This document shows positions 24,469 to 32,839 of a stretch of 33,466 nt of DNA, one piece after another. The DNA is from Bacteroides sp. (lineage in GTDB: Bacteria > Bacteroidota > Bacteroidia > Bacteroidales > Bacteroidaceae): NCBI GenBank assembly GCA_017630035.1, contig JAGBWA010000044.1, positions 1-33,466 of the forward strand. The letters are read 5' to 3'. The position numbers were made by a program, and so were the translations under genes. Each line of letters opens with the position of its first letter. The stretch's first letter is position 1. Under the pieces are notes generated by a model. That model searched no databases and had not been told where the DNA came from. It was given only the letters and a program-made list of their open reading frames with translations.

Positions 24469-25278
24469 TTAGATAGTTAAACTCTCTTCTTCTTCTTTAT
24501 ACTCAGGTGCTTCGGGTAAGTGTTTCTTCATGTAAAGGAATGTACCAATCATGATGAGGAACGATGCGGCAAACAATAGACAAGTAGCCGTTTCGCCAAT
24601 CATATCGACGGTTTTGGTGTTCAACTCCTCCTTGCTCAATGTAGCCATCTGGATGCAAGCGATGGAGTTGTTGATGAAGTGGCCGATGATACCCGGCACA
24701 ACGCTACCCGTGCGGTAGTACAACCAACCGAATACCAAGCCAATGGCGAATGCAAAGGGTACTTGTGCGGGGTTGATATGGATGATGCCGAAGATAAGTG
24801 CCGAGATAAGGATGGCCGATGCCGGACGCTTTCCTTGTTTCAGCAAATGGCCTTCGATGGCACCACGAAACAATAACTCCTCTACCAACGGTGCCATGAT
24901 GGCAACCGAAAGGATACCGAACAAGTTGCGACTCATGTCGAAGAAGGTATCTTCCATAAAGTTGGGTAGATCGATAAATTCGCTACAAAGGTTGATGGTT
25001 ACCATTGCGCCCAGGATAAATGGTATGCTTAGCCAAATGGTTTTGCTTGGCACTTCGCCAAAACTCTTCATGCTGAACTTTACGTAGCCGAAGTGGAGAA
25101 GGTGCCACATCATCAGGATGTCGGCCATAAGTAGGGCTATGGCGGTGGCATACGTGCCTCCGGTTTCAGCATCAATGACACCGGTATGAGCCAATGTTGT
25201 AGATAACAAAGCGGTGGGGATGGTGAACAATAGCTGATAACCGAAGAAATAAAGTACTAATTTCAGTGCGCGTGACAT
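24469..25278 (-). CDS. CPBP family intramembrane metalloprotease
   Basis: A 269-residue protein with about eight membrane segments and the complete catalytic set of CPBP (CAAX protease and bacteriocin-processing, Abi) proteases: Glu133-Glu134 and Arg138 in VEELLFRG, His167 in FGIIHINP, and His200-x3-Asn204 in GHFINNS. Such enzymes cut membrane-bound substrates; some mature peptides or give bacteriocin immunity. The tail reads EYKEEEESLTI, very like the EEQDLTI ends of the two DUF2975 proteins that follow. I start at the ATG at 25278; a TTG at 25314 is possible and would add 12 residues. It heads the operon behind an ideal promoter. Confidence 0.88.
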   Translation of the reverse strand: MSRALKLVLYFFGYQLLFTIPTALLSTTLAHTGVIDAETGGTYATAIALLMADILMMWHLLHFGYVKFSMKSFGEVPSKTIWLSIPFILGAMVTINLCSEFIDLPNFMEDTFFDMSRNLFGILSVAIMAPLVEELLFRGAIEGHLLKQGKRPASAILISALIFGIIHINPAQVPFAFAIGLVFGWLYYRTGSVVPGIIGHFINNSIACIQMATLSKEELNTKTVDMIGETATCLLFAASFLIMIGTFLYMKKHLPEAPEYKEEEESLTI

Positions 25279-25339
25279 AGTTGTTGTTGTTTTTAGTTTA
25301 TATTCGTTATTCAATGATTATTTATCGTTTTTCGATATG

Positions 25340-25370
25340 CAAAAGTATGGCTTATTTTTGAACTACCAAA
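25340..25370 (-). promoter_or_regulatory. Promoter of the CPBP-DUF2975-XRE operon
   Basis: On the minus strand TTTG (25367-25370) is followed after 19 nt by TACTTTTG (25340-25347). It predicts a leader of about 55 nt to the ATG at 25278. Confidence 0.85.
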
Positions 25371-25464
25371 GAAAAACGAGAAAAATTTATCGAAAAACAA
25401 TAAATTTTAGTTGTGAGTGCTTTTATATAGGTTCCGAATTAGCAAAAAAACGGATTATTTTTCT

Positions 25465-25472
25465 TATATTTG
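25465..25472 (+). promoter_or_regulatory. -7 box of the second GH31 gene
   Basis: TATATTTG is a perfect TAnnTTTG match, about 45 nt upstream of the ATG at 25517. No TTG element is seen at the usual -33 spacing, as is common for regulated promoters. Confidence 0.65.
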
Positions 25473-25516
25473 TGCATCTTATCCATTGCTAATAAAATGT
25501 AAATAGAATATTGCTT

Positions 25517-28096
25517 ATGAAAAGTTGGATGAAACAAATCGGTTGCTTCTGCCTTTGCTTGTTCGGTTGTTTGCTGAGCGTAGAAGCGCAAGAGAATCAA
25601 GTGTATGAAATTCCTTTCGATAAAGGAACGTTGTTGTTAACTCCTTTGCAAGACAATGCCGTGCGCATTCGCTATGTAGAGGGCGAAATGAAAGAGTTGC
25701 CCGAATGGGTGTATGTACAAACCGATAACAACGACATTAAGTGCAAACGCAAGGATACAAAAGCGGGCGTTTCGTTGAAGTTGAAGCAGATGAGCGTGAT
25801 TGTTGACCAACAAGCTAAGCAGCTAACGGCAACAGATAGAGACGGCAATGTGGTGTTTAAAGCTAAGGCTCACGAACTGAAAGCTGCTACCGTGCAACAA
25901 GAACCTACCCGCGATGCAACGCTTGTGATAGAGTCGCCAGCCGATGAATACCTATATGGTTTAGGTCAGTTTCAAGATGGCTATTTGAATGTGCGCGGTT
26001 TGACTCGCCGTTTGACGCAAGTGAATACACAAATTGCCATCCCCTTCTTGCTCTCGAACAAGGGATATGGCTTGCTTTGGAATAACTATGGTTTGACCAA
26101 CTTCAATCCTACTACCGGAAAGGTGGAGTTGCAACGTGCCGGAGCTACCGGTCAGCAAGTAACCGTAAACGTTACCTCTACCGAGGGTGGTCGAAGAGAG
26201 ACACGCCAAAACAATGCCTTCGTAGGTGAAATCAATGTTCCTGCCGATGGACAATACACCCTGTTGCTCGATGTAGGCCAAAAGATGGCTCGTCGTCACA
26301 ACTTGAGCATCGATGGTAAAACCGTTATCGACTTGAGCAACGGTTGGCTTCCACCCACAACATCTATCTTGATCGACCTCAAGGCCGGCAAGCACCAACT
26401 GACCGCCGAGCTTGAACGTGGCGACCGCCCCACTATCTATTATAATAAGGTGGTGGACGAAACCGTCTTCAACTCGCCAGTAGCTGAGTGTGTGGATTAT
26501 ACCCTCTTTGTGGGCAATGCCGACGAAGTGATTGCATCGTATCGTAATGTAACGGGCGAGACACCCATGTTGCCCAATTGGGCATTGGGATACATCCATT
26601 GCCGCGAACGCTTCCACTCGCAAGAAGAATTGTTGGCCACCGCTCGCCGCTTCCGCGAAGAGCAAATTCCGCTCGACTTGATTGTGCAAGATTGGCAATA
26701 CTGGGGTAAGTATGGTTGGAATGCGATGCGTTTCGACGAAGCACACTATCCCGATCCGGCTAAGATGGTAAGCGAACTACACGATATGGACATGCGATTG
26801 ATGCTTTCTGTATGGTCGAAAATCGATCCAAACTCGGCCGTAGGCAAGGAAGCACAAGATAAGAACTACTTCATCCCCGGTACTACTTGGATTGATTTCT
26901 TCGACAAGGATGCTACCGATTTCTATTGGGAAAACTTCAGTGCTCGTTTGTTGAAACCTTACCAAATTGATGCTTGGTGGCAAGATGCTACCGAGCCAGA
27001 GAACGACGACTTGGAAGGCCGTCGCATCATGAAGGGCACCCAACCGGGCGAACGCTTCCGCAATGTATATCCGTTGAAGGTGAGCGAAACTGTTTACGAA
27101 GGTTTGCGCAAGGACGACCCTAATCGTCGTGGCATGATATTTACTCGAAGCGGTTTTTCGGGCATTCAACGCTATGGCTCGGTATTGTGGTCGGGCGATG
27201 TGGGTAACGATTGGAAAACATTGCGCTACCAAATTGCATCTGGTTTGAACTTCGTTGCTACCGGTTTGCCTTGGTGGACATACGATGCCGGCGGCTTCTT
27301 CCGTCCGGGCGACCAATACACCAATGCCGATTACATCGAACGATTGATTCGCTGGGTGCAAACCTCTACCTTCCTCCCTTTGATGCGTGTACACGGCTAC
27401 ATGAGTAACACCGAGCCATGGAATTATGGCAAGGATGCACAACGCATCATTACCGATTACATCAAGTTGCGCTATCGCCTCTTCCCATATATCTACTCCG
27501 AAGCGGCTAAGGTATCGATGGATGGTTATACGTTGATGCGCCCCTTGGTGTTCGACTTCCCTACCGATAACCAAGCTTTGGAGCAAGTGAACGAATACAT
27601 GTTCGGCCCGTCTATCTTAGTAAATCCTGTTACAGACAAGGGCGTAACCGCTTGGCGCACATACCTTCCTAAACAAGAAACTGGTTGGTACGACTTCTGG
27701 ACAGGCAAGTGGTATGCCGGCGACCAATGGGTAGATGTAGCGGTGAACATCGAAAAGATGCCAGTCTTTATCAAAGCAGGTAGCATCCTCCCAATGGGAC
27801 AAGACAAGCAAAGCGTGGTAGAGAAGAAAGAAGGCGAACCAATTACGTTGACCATCTACCCAGGTGCCGATGCCACCTTTACCCTCTACGAAGACGAAGG
27901 CGATAATTATAACTACGAATCGGGCAAGTATAGCTTGATTAAGTTTAGTTGGGATGATAAGAAGAAACGCTTGACGGCTCATGGTCGTGAAGGTAGCTTC
28001 GATGGCATGCCTACCGAACGCATTTTCGTCGTAAAGATGGGCGCAAAAGAGCTATCTATGTTGTATAGCGGAAAGAAAATGAGTGTATCTTTCTAA
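25517..28096 (+). CDS. GH31 family alpha-glycosidase, exported
   Basis: An 859-residue GH31 enzyme with an N-terminal signal peptide ending at VEAQ (SPI type). An inserted beta domain (about 225-310, GEINVPADGQYTLLLDVG...) precedes the barrel and resembles PA14-like inserts. The nucleophile is Asp490 in DAWWQDATEPEND and the acid/base Asp561 in LWSGDVGNDW. C-terminal beta domains carry the YEDEGDNYNYE motif also present in the first GH31 at 15653. The two are paralogues with only moderate similarity, so they probably act on different linkages or sites. Substrate could be alpha-xyloside or alpha-glucoside. I start at ATG 25517; a TTG lies two codons upstream. A helicase gene begins 6 nt after its stop. 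Confidence 0.88.
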   Translation: MKSWMKQIGCFCLCLFGCLLSVEAQENQVYEIPFDKGTLLLTPLQDNAVRIRYVEGEMKELPEWVYVQTDNNDIKCKRKDTKAGVSLKLKQMSVIVDQQAKQLTATDRDGNVVFKAKAHELKAATVQQEPTRDATLVIESPADEYLYGLGQFQDGYLNVRGLTRRLTQVNTQIAIPFLLSNKGYGLLWNNYGLTNFNPTTGKVELQRAGATGQQVTVNVTSTEGGRRETRQNNAFVGEINVPADGQYTLLLDVGQKMARRHNLSIDGKTVIDLSNGWLPPTTSILIDLKAGKHQLTAELERGDRPTIYYNKVVDETVFNSPVAECVDYTLFVGNADEVIASYRNVTGETPMLPNWALGYIHCRERFHSQEELLATARRFREEQIPLDLIVQDWQYWGKYGWNAMRFDEAHYPDPAKMVSELHDMDMRLMLSVWSKIDPNSAVGKEAQDKNYFIPGTTWIDFFDKDATDFYWENFSARLLKPYQIDAWWQDATEPENDDLEGRRIMKGTQPGERFRNVYPLKVSETVYEGLRKDDPNRRGMIFTRSGFSGIQRYGSVLWSGDVGNDWKTLRYQIASGLNFVATGLPWWTYDAGGFFRPGDQYTNADYIERLIRWVQTSTFLPLMRVHGYMSNTEPWNYGKDAQRIITDYIKLRYRLFPYIYSEAAKVSMDGYTLMRPLVFDFPTDNQALEQVNEYMFGPSILVNPVTDKGVTAWRTYLPKQETGWYDFWTGKWYAGDQWVDVAVNIEKMPVFIKAGSILPMGQDKQSVVEKKEGEPITLTIYPGADATFTLYEDEGDNYNYESGKYSLIKFSWDDKKKRLTAHGREGSFDGMPTERIFVVKMGAKELSMLYSGKKMSVSF

Positions 28097-28102
28097 AGCA
28101 TT

Positions 28103-30265
28103 ATGGCGAATAGTATCGGTGCATCTACGGAACGCATTGCGCAGAACCACGAATTGGCTTTGGCGCGTTTGTTTATTGAACAGACGGATACAAACGTCTT
28201 TTTGACGGGACGAGCCGGCACCGGTAAGACAACTTTTCTTCGTCGCTTGCGCGAAGATTCTCCCAAACGCATGGTGGTTGTAGCACCTACGGGTGTTGCG
28301 GCCATCAACGCCGGGGGAGTGACCATTCACTCCTTCTTCCAACTCCCCTTATCGCCCTATGTACCGGGCATGCAATTCAGCGAAAGTGGACGCAAGCAAT
28401 ACACCTTCAGCAAAGAGAAGAAGAACATCTTGCGAAGCCTCGACCTCTTGGTGATAGACGAGATAAGTATGGTGCGGGCCGATTTGCTCGATGCCATCGA
28501 CTCGGTGCTACGCCGATACAAAGACCACTCGCGCCCCTTTGGCGGTGTGCAATTGCTGATGATTGGCGACTTGCAACAGCTATCGCCCGTGGTGAAGGAT
28601 AACGAGATTCAACTCTTGAAGCCGCACTACGATACTTTCTACTTCTTTGGTAGCCATGCGTTGAGGCAAAGCAACTATGTGACCATCGAACTGAAAACCA
28701 TCTATCGTCAAACCGACGAAAACTTTGTGCGCATCTTGAACGCCATTCGCGAAAGGCGCATTGATGCTAACTTGTTGAATCGCTTGAACGAGCGATACCA
28801 CCCCAACTTCCCTGCCGATAAATCCGATGGCTACATTCGCTTGACTACGCACAACCATACCGCACAAGCCTACAACGAGCAACGATTGAACGAACTCCCC
28901 ACGAAGGTCTATGCCTTCCAGGCAAAGGTAGAAGGTAACTTCAACGAATCGCTCTTTCCTGCCGATGCTACGTTGCTACTGAAACAAGGCGCACAAGTAA
29001 TGTTTATCCGCAATGACGAAACAGGGCAGGGTAGGTACTATAACGGCAAGATAGGGTATGTTGAGTCGCTATCGCAACGAGAGATTGTTGTGCAATGCGA
29101 TGATGAGGCCTTTGCCGTTGAACCCAGCGAATGGGCCAATAGTCGTTACATCCTTGACGAGGAAACGAAAGAGATTCGCGAAGAGATAGAGGGTACTTTC
29201 CGCCAATATCCGTTGCGCTTGGCGTGGGCCATCACGATTCATAAAAGTCAAGGATTGACCTTCGAAAAGGCAGTTATCGATGCCGCTTCGTCCTTTGCAC
29301 ACGGACAAGTATATGTCGCCTTAAGCCGATGCAAGTCGTTGGAAGGCTTGGTGTTGGCTTCGCCTGTAACAGCCTCTTCCATCATTAATGATTCTACCGT
29401 TTCCGACTTTATGCACAACGGTGAGGCGCTTACCAACGAAGCCACTCAGCAACTTAGTCGCTTGCAACACGATTACTTCCGTAAGTTGCTCGACGAACTT
29501 TTCGACTTCCGTACGCTTCGACGCGACTTCGACCAAGTGAAGCGCCTGCTCGATGAATTCTTCTATAAACTCTATCCCACGCTTGTGGAGCAATATGCCG
29601 AGAAGGCGCGTTTGTTTGCCGAACAACTCACCGATGTATCAACTAAATTTCGCCAACAATACATGGCGTTGGTGCAACAGTCGGACGATTGTGCAGAAAA
29701 TACTTTCTTGCAAGCGCGTATTGCTAAGGCGGCAACCTACTTCCACACCACATTGAATAGCTTGTTGCTCGATTTGCTGACCATCACCAAAGTGGATAGC
29801 GACAACCAAACCGTGCGCAAACGCATGGATGAAGCCCTCTTCAACCTAAACGAATCGTTCAACTTGAAGTGCGAATTGATGCGTCATTTCGCCTCTTCGC
29901 CTTTTAGTGTGAAGGCATATTTGCACGTTAAAGCACTCATAACCTTGAACGAAGCTGCTCCTGCAAAAACGAAAGAGAAGAAAAAGAAAGTGAAGGAAAC
30001 CGCTTTGCTTGCCGACAAAATCTCTACGGATATTCTCTATCCACAATTATACGAGGAGTTGCGCGAGTGGCGTAGGCAAAAAAGCAACGAACTTTCGTTA
30101 CCGGCCTATACCGTGCTGCAACAGAAGGCACTTATCTGTATGGCCAACTCCCTGCCCGATACAATGAAAGCCTTGATAGATATACCTTATTTCGGTAAGC
30201 GGACAGCAGAAAAGTATGGTGAGGAAATCTTGGCAATCATCAAACGATTTGCCGAGAATAAATAA
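28103..30265 (+). CDS. Pif1-like helicase with C-terminal HRDC-like domain
   Basis: A 720-residue SF1 DNA helicase of the Pif1/RecD-like group. Walker A is GRAGTGKTT (36-44), Walker B LLVIDE (Asp119-Glu120), motif III MIGDLQQLSPV, and the C-terminal motor motifs TIHKSQGLTFEKAVID and YVALSRCKSLEGLVL are intact. A helical region follows, with a basic Lys-rich segment near 615-635, and the last 85 residues (LSLPAYTVLQQKALICMA...) match an HRDC nucleic-acid-binding domain. It probably unwinds DNA during replication or repair in the cytosol. It starts 6 nt after the GH31 gene with no separate promoter, which ties a housekeeping gene to a sugar-use promoter. Confidence 0.9.
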   Translation: MANSIGASTERIAQNHELALARLFIEQTDTNVFLTGRAGTGKTTFLRRLREDSPKRMVVVAPTGVAAINAGGVTIHSFFQLPLSPYVPGMQFSESGRKQYTFSKEKKNILRSLDLLVIDEISMVRADLLDAIDSVLRRYKDHSRPFGGVQLLMIGDLQQLSPVVKDNEIQLLKPHYDTFYFFGSHALRQSNYVTIELKTIYRQTDENFVRILNAIRERRIDANLLNRLNERYHPNFPADKSDGYIRLTTHNHTAQAYNEQRLNELPTKVYAFQAKVEGNFNESLFPADATLLLKQGAQVMFIRNDETGQGRYYNGKIGYVESLSQREIVVQCDDEAFAVEPSEWANSRYILDEETKEIREEIEGTFRQYPLRLAWAITIHKSQGLTFEKAVIDAASSFAHGQVYVALSRCKSLEGLVLASPVTASSIINDSTVSDFMHNGEALTNEATQQLSRLQHDYFRKLLDELFDFRTLRRDFDQVKRLLDEFFYKLYPTLVEQYAEKARLFAEQLTDVSTKFRQQYMALVQQSDDCAENTFLQARIAKAATYFHTTLNSLLLDLLTITKVDSDNQTVRKRMDEALFNLNESFNLKCELMRHFASSPFSVKAYLHVKALITLNEAAPAKTKEKKKKVKETALLADKISTDILYPQLYEELREWRRQKSNELSLPAYTVLQQKALICMANSLPDTMKALIDIPYFGKRTAEKYGEEILAIIKRFAENK

Positions 30266-30304
30266 ATCTTACAATATCGGAATGCTTCTTCATCTCTCGG
30301 AGAT

Positions 30305-30392
30305 GAGTGAGCCATTGAGCCATGGTCAGTGACGCTTTGAGGTAGGCTCAGTTACGATATGAGGTAGCCTCAGTGACGATATGACCCTACCC
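30305..30392. repeat. 22-bp tandem repeat, three copies plus one decayed
   Basis: Three back-to-back 22-bp units lie at 30327-30348, 30349-30370 and 30371-30392. They share CAGTKACGMTWTGA at the start, and the first two also share GAGGTAGSCT. A weaker fourth unit (about 14 of 22 matches to the next) precedes them at 30305-30326. Small inverted repeats such as TGAGGTAGCCTCA span unit borders. No spacers lie between units. The last unit runs into the hairpin at 30386-30423. Confidence 0.8.
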
Positions 30393-30423
30393 CCTTCCAG
30401 AAGGTATTCTGAGAGGGGGTAGG
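30386..30423. repeat. Long GC-rich hairpin downstream of the helicase gene
   Basis: CCTACCCCCTTCCAGAA (30386-30402) pairs with 30407-30423 through 17 positions, with one C-A mismatch, one wobble pair and a GGTA loop. It lies between convergent genes but neither strand has a T run, so it is not a standard terminator; it may still block exonucleases or polymerase. Confidence 0.75.
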
Positions 30424-30463
30424 TCTTATAATGAGATTTTTAAGATATTATTTTACAAACGAT

Positions 30464-31903
30464 TTATTCTCCCTTCAATGCTGCGGCAATGATATCCGCC
30501 ATTTTGCTTACGCCTTTGTCGTTGGGGTGAATGCCATCGGGAAGCAACTTATCTTCATCGTTAGCAAAGAGCGTGTGTAGGTCGACAACTTGCAAGCCAT
30601 ACTCTTGTGCCACCTCTTGTTGGATAGGGATGATTTCGTTGGCAATGATTGTCTCGTTGATGTTCCACGATTGCTTGAAGGCAGGGATAGGTGTGCAAAG
30701 AATGATTTTTGTCTTCACCTCGGCCAATGCTTTGGCTCTCTTCTTTTTGTTCTTAGGCAAAGTCTTCAACTCTGGGCAGAAGGTAGTAATCATTTGCACC
30801 AAATCTTGCTTGAACTCAGCACCATGTTTCCAATTTTGAGGTTTTGAGTCGTTCGTTCCTAATTTAAGGATTACAATATCTGGTTGGAAGGCCACTGCAT
30901 CGCGCCATGCCATTTCGTTTGTATAAGCATAGTCGCCCTTGCTCAACATGGTACGTCCGCTTACACCAAAGTTCTTCACCCAATATTTATTGCCAAGTTT
31001 TTTTTGCAACAAAGCAGGATAGCCATGTTGTGTAGCCATCTCTATGCCGTGTCCGTCGGTGATGCTATTGCCCACACAAGCCACACGGATTGCATCTTGA
31101 GCAGGAGCAGGATGAGCATCCAACCAAGTACCGATGTCGGTCAGCATTTGGTTGTGATACTTAAACCAAGGGCCGAAGCCAAATCCGTGGTCGCCCGTAG
31201 GATAAACGTGCATGGTACATTCGTTGCCTGCGTTGCGCATTGCTTTATAGTATTCCAATCCGTTGGTTACGAAAGGCACAAGGCGGTCGTCGCTGGCTGT
31301 GATGATAAGTGCGGGAGGAGTTAAGTGGCGTCTTACTGCATTTTGTGTAGAGAATTGGCGCACTATTTCCGGATTCTTTTGGTCTTCACCCAAGAAGTTG
31401 ATGCACGAATACTTGTGCGATACGCGTTCGTCCATCGAGATAACGGGGTAGAATAGAATGCTAAAATCGGGGCGCACCTCATATTCAGAGTGCGTAGAGA
31501 TAACCGATGCCAAGTGTCCACCGGCCGAGAATCCCATGATACCTACATCGCGTGGATGAATCTTCCATACAGCAGCCGAGTCGCGCACAATGCTGATACC
31601 TTTTTGTACATCTCCCATCGGAATGGTGCGGTCACCATTGGGTAGGCGGTAGTTCACAACAAAGTATGCAATGCCTTTTTTGTTAAGCCATTCGGATGCT
31701 TGATACCCTTCGTGCGAGTTTGATAACACAGAATATCCGCCGCCAGGTACTCCCACAATGGCTTTTCCCGATGGATTTTCGGGTAAGAAACAAACCATTT
31801 GTGCCTTACCATCTTCTGTAAGGTCAATCGTAAATTTTCTTGCTGTTTGCGCTTGTGCTATGACGAACGATAGCGACAAGATGAAGAATAAAATCTTTTT
31901 CAT
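30464..31903 (-). CDS. Exported two-domain esterase: alpha/beta hydrolase plus SGNH
   Basis: A 479-residue protein with signal peptide (cleavage near AQAQ, residue 19) and two different esterase domains. The first (about 22-265) is an alpha/beta hydrolase with oxyanion HGG-like PGGG (53-56) and triad Ser126 (GFSAGG), Asp205 (ASDD) and His239 (GDHGFG). The second (about 270-479) is an SGNH hydrolase with Ser280 (VGNSITDG), Asn351 (GTND), and Asp456/His459 (DGIHP). Such pairs remove acetyl groups from plant polysaccharides. I start at ATG 31903, since 39 upstream codons show no signal and lie in the neighbouring gene. It fits the sugar-degrading genes of this window. Confidence 0.88.
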   Translation of the reverse strand: MKKILFFILSLSFVIAQAQTARKFTIDLTEDGKAQMVCFLPENPSGKAIVGVPGGGYSVLSNSHEGYQASEWLNKKGIAYFVVNYRLPNGDRTIPMGDVQKGISIVRDSAAVWKIHPRDVGIMGFSAGGHLASVISTHSEYEVRPDFSILFYPVISMDERVSHKYSCINFLGEDQKNPEIVRQFSTQNAVRRHLTPPALIITASDDRLVPFVTNGLEYYKAMRNAGNECTMHVYPTGDHGFGFGPWFKYHNQMLTDIGTWLDAHPAPAQDAIRVACVGNSITDGHGIEMATQHGYPALLQKKLGNKYWVKNFGVSGRTMLSKGDYAYTNEMAWRDAVAFQPDIVILKLGTNDSKPQNWKHGAEFKQDLVQMITTFCPELKTLPKNKKKRAKALAEVKTKIILCTPIPAFKQSWNINETIIANEIIPIQQEVAQEYGLQVVDLHTLFANDEDKLLPDGIHPNDKGVSKMADIIAAALKGE

Positions 31904-31940
31904 GGTGGTTATTGTTTTAATGTTGTTCTCAAAACTTCGG

Positions 31941-31971
31941 CTAAAGTACGGCAAATAGCTTACATCTCCAA
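31941..31971 (-). promoter_or_regulatory. Probable promoter of the esterase gene
   Basis: On the minus strand TTG (31969-31971) is followed after 20 nt by TACTTTAG (31941-31948), one mismatch from TAnnTTTG. It overlaps the last codons of the radical SAM gene. Confidence 0.5.
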
Positions 31972-32811
31972 GTTTTTCCGATATTGTTTTGTAATTATGG
32001 CATAACCGCATCGTTGGCAAAGGGGTTCTATTGCTTTGTGCTGCGTGAAACCATCGTATAAAGCCTTGGCGCGTAGCGATTGTAGAATCTCGTCCAATGA
32101 TTGATTGAACAAGTTACCCAAAGCAATATCACCGGCATGATCCAAGCAACAAGGAACCACGCTTCCATCCACAAGCACACCAAGCTGATTGCGAAGGGCA
32201 TAGCAGAACACATCCGTTGCGTCATACTCGGCATGCTTTGCATCGGGCCATTCGAACATGCGGTCGTATTCAATGTAGAGATTCTTACTCAATTTCCACC
32301 CATCGTGTCGTTGCGTCCAAGGACGTGGCTGGTATTGAGCGATTAAATCTTGTATGTAGTCGTTGGTTGTATCATATCCCCCTTCATTCCAAAGGCGAAG
32401 CACAATAAGAATGCCTTGCGATGCCGCTTCTTGTGCAAAGGTCATCACTGGGTGGATATACTCCTCGGGATGCTCCTTGGCATTGCCTTCGTGCGAGTGC
32501 AACGAAATCTGAATTTTATGCGGACGAGCTTTGATGACCCCTTGTGCCTTAGATAATAGCGTACCATTGGTAGTGAGCACCGGAATAAAATTCTTTTGGC
32601 GGGCTATCTGTATGAATTGCGGTAAGAGGGGGTGTAGAAAAGGTTCACCCATCAAATGAAAATAGAGAAATTCCACCTTACCGATAAGTTTATCGGTCAA
32701 CAACTCGAATTCATCTAACGAAAGACGATGCTTCGCCCTCTCCGTTTTCGGACAGAACAGGCAATCAAGGTTGCAATGATTGGTTATTTCAAGGTAGCAT
32801 CTGGTTATCAT
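31960..32811 (-). CDS. Radical SAM protein with SPASM-like C-terminus
   Basis: A 283-residue radical SAM enzyme. The CX3CX2C cluster ligands are Cys13, Cys17 and Cys20 in NHCNLDCLFC, followed by the GEPFLHP (55-61) and TTNGT SAM-binding segments. The C-terminal part has Cys203, Cys221, Cys222, Cys265 and Cys268 (VVPCCLDHAGDIALGN and LCQRCGY), which match a SPASM/Twitch auxiliary-cluster region. The family includes peptide-modifying enzymes, sulfatase maturases and many unknowns. No small precursor peptide gene is evident beside it, and the substrate cannot be named. It lies upstream of the esterase gene on the same strand, with a promoter for the latter within its 3' end. Confidence 0.85.
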   Translation of the reverse strand: MITRCYLEITNHCNLDCLFCPKTERAKHRLSLDEFELLTDKLIGKVEFLYFHLMGEPFLHPLLPQFIQIARQKNFIPVLTTNGTLLSKAQGVIKARPHKIQISLHSHEGNAKEHPEEYIHPVMTFAQEAASQGILIVLRLWNEGGYDTTNDYIQDLIAQYQPRPWTQRHDGWKLSKNLYIEYDRMFEWPDAKHAEYDATDVFCYALRNQLGVLVDGSVVPCCLDHAGDIALGNLFNQSLDEILQSLRAKALYDGFTQHKAIEPLCQRCGYAIITKQYRKNLEM

Positions 32812-32839
32812 TCGTTGGCAATTTTAGCAAGTAAAATTA

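Noticed and set aside
30305..30392. CRISPR array
   Set aside because: The 22-bp units are directly abutting with no spacers, and there are no cas genes.
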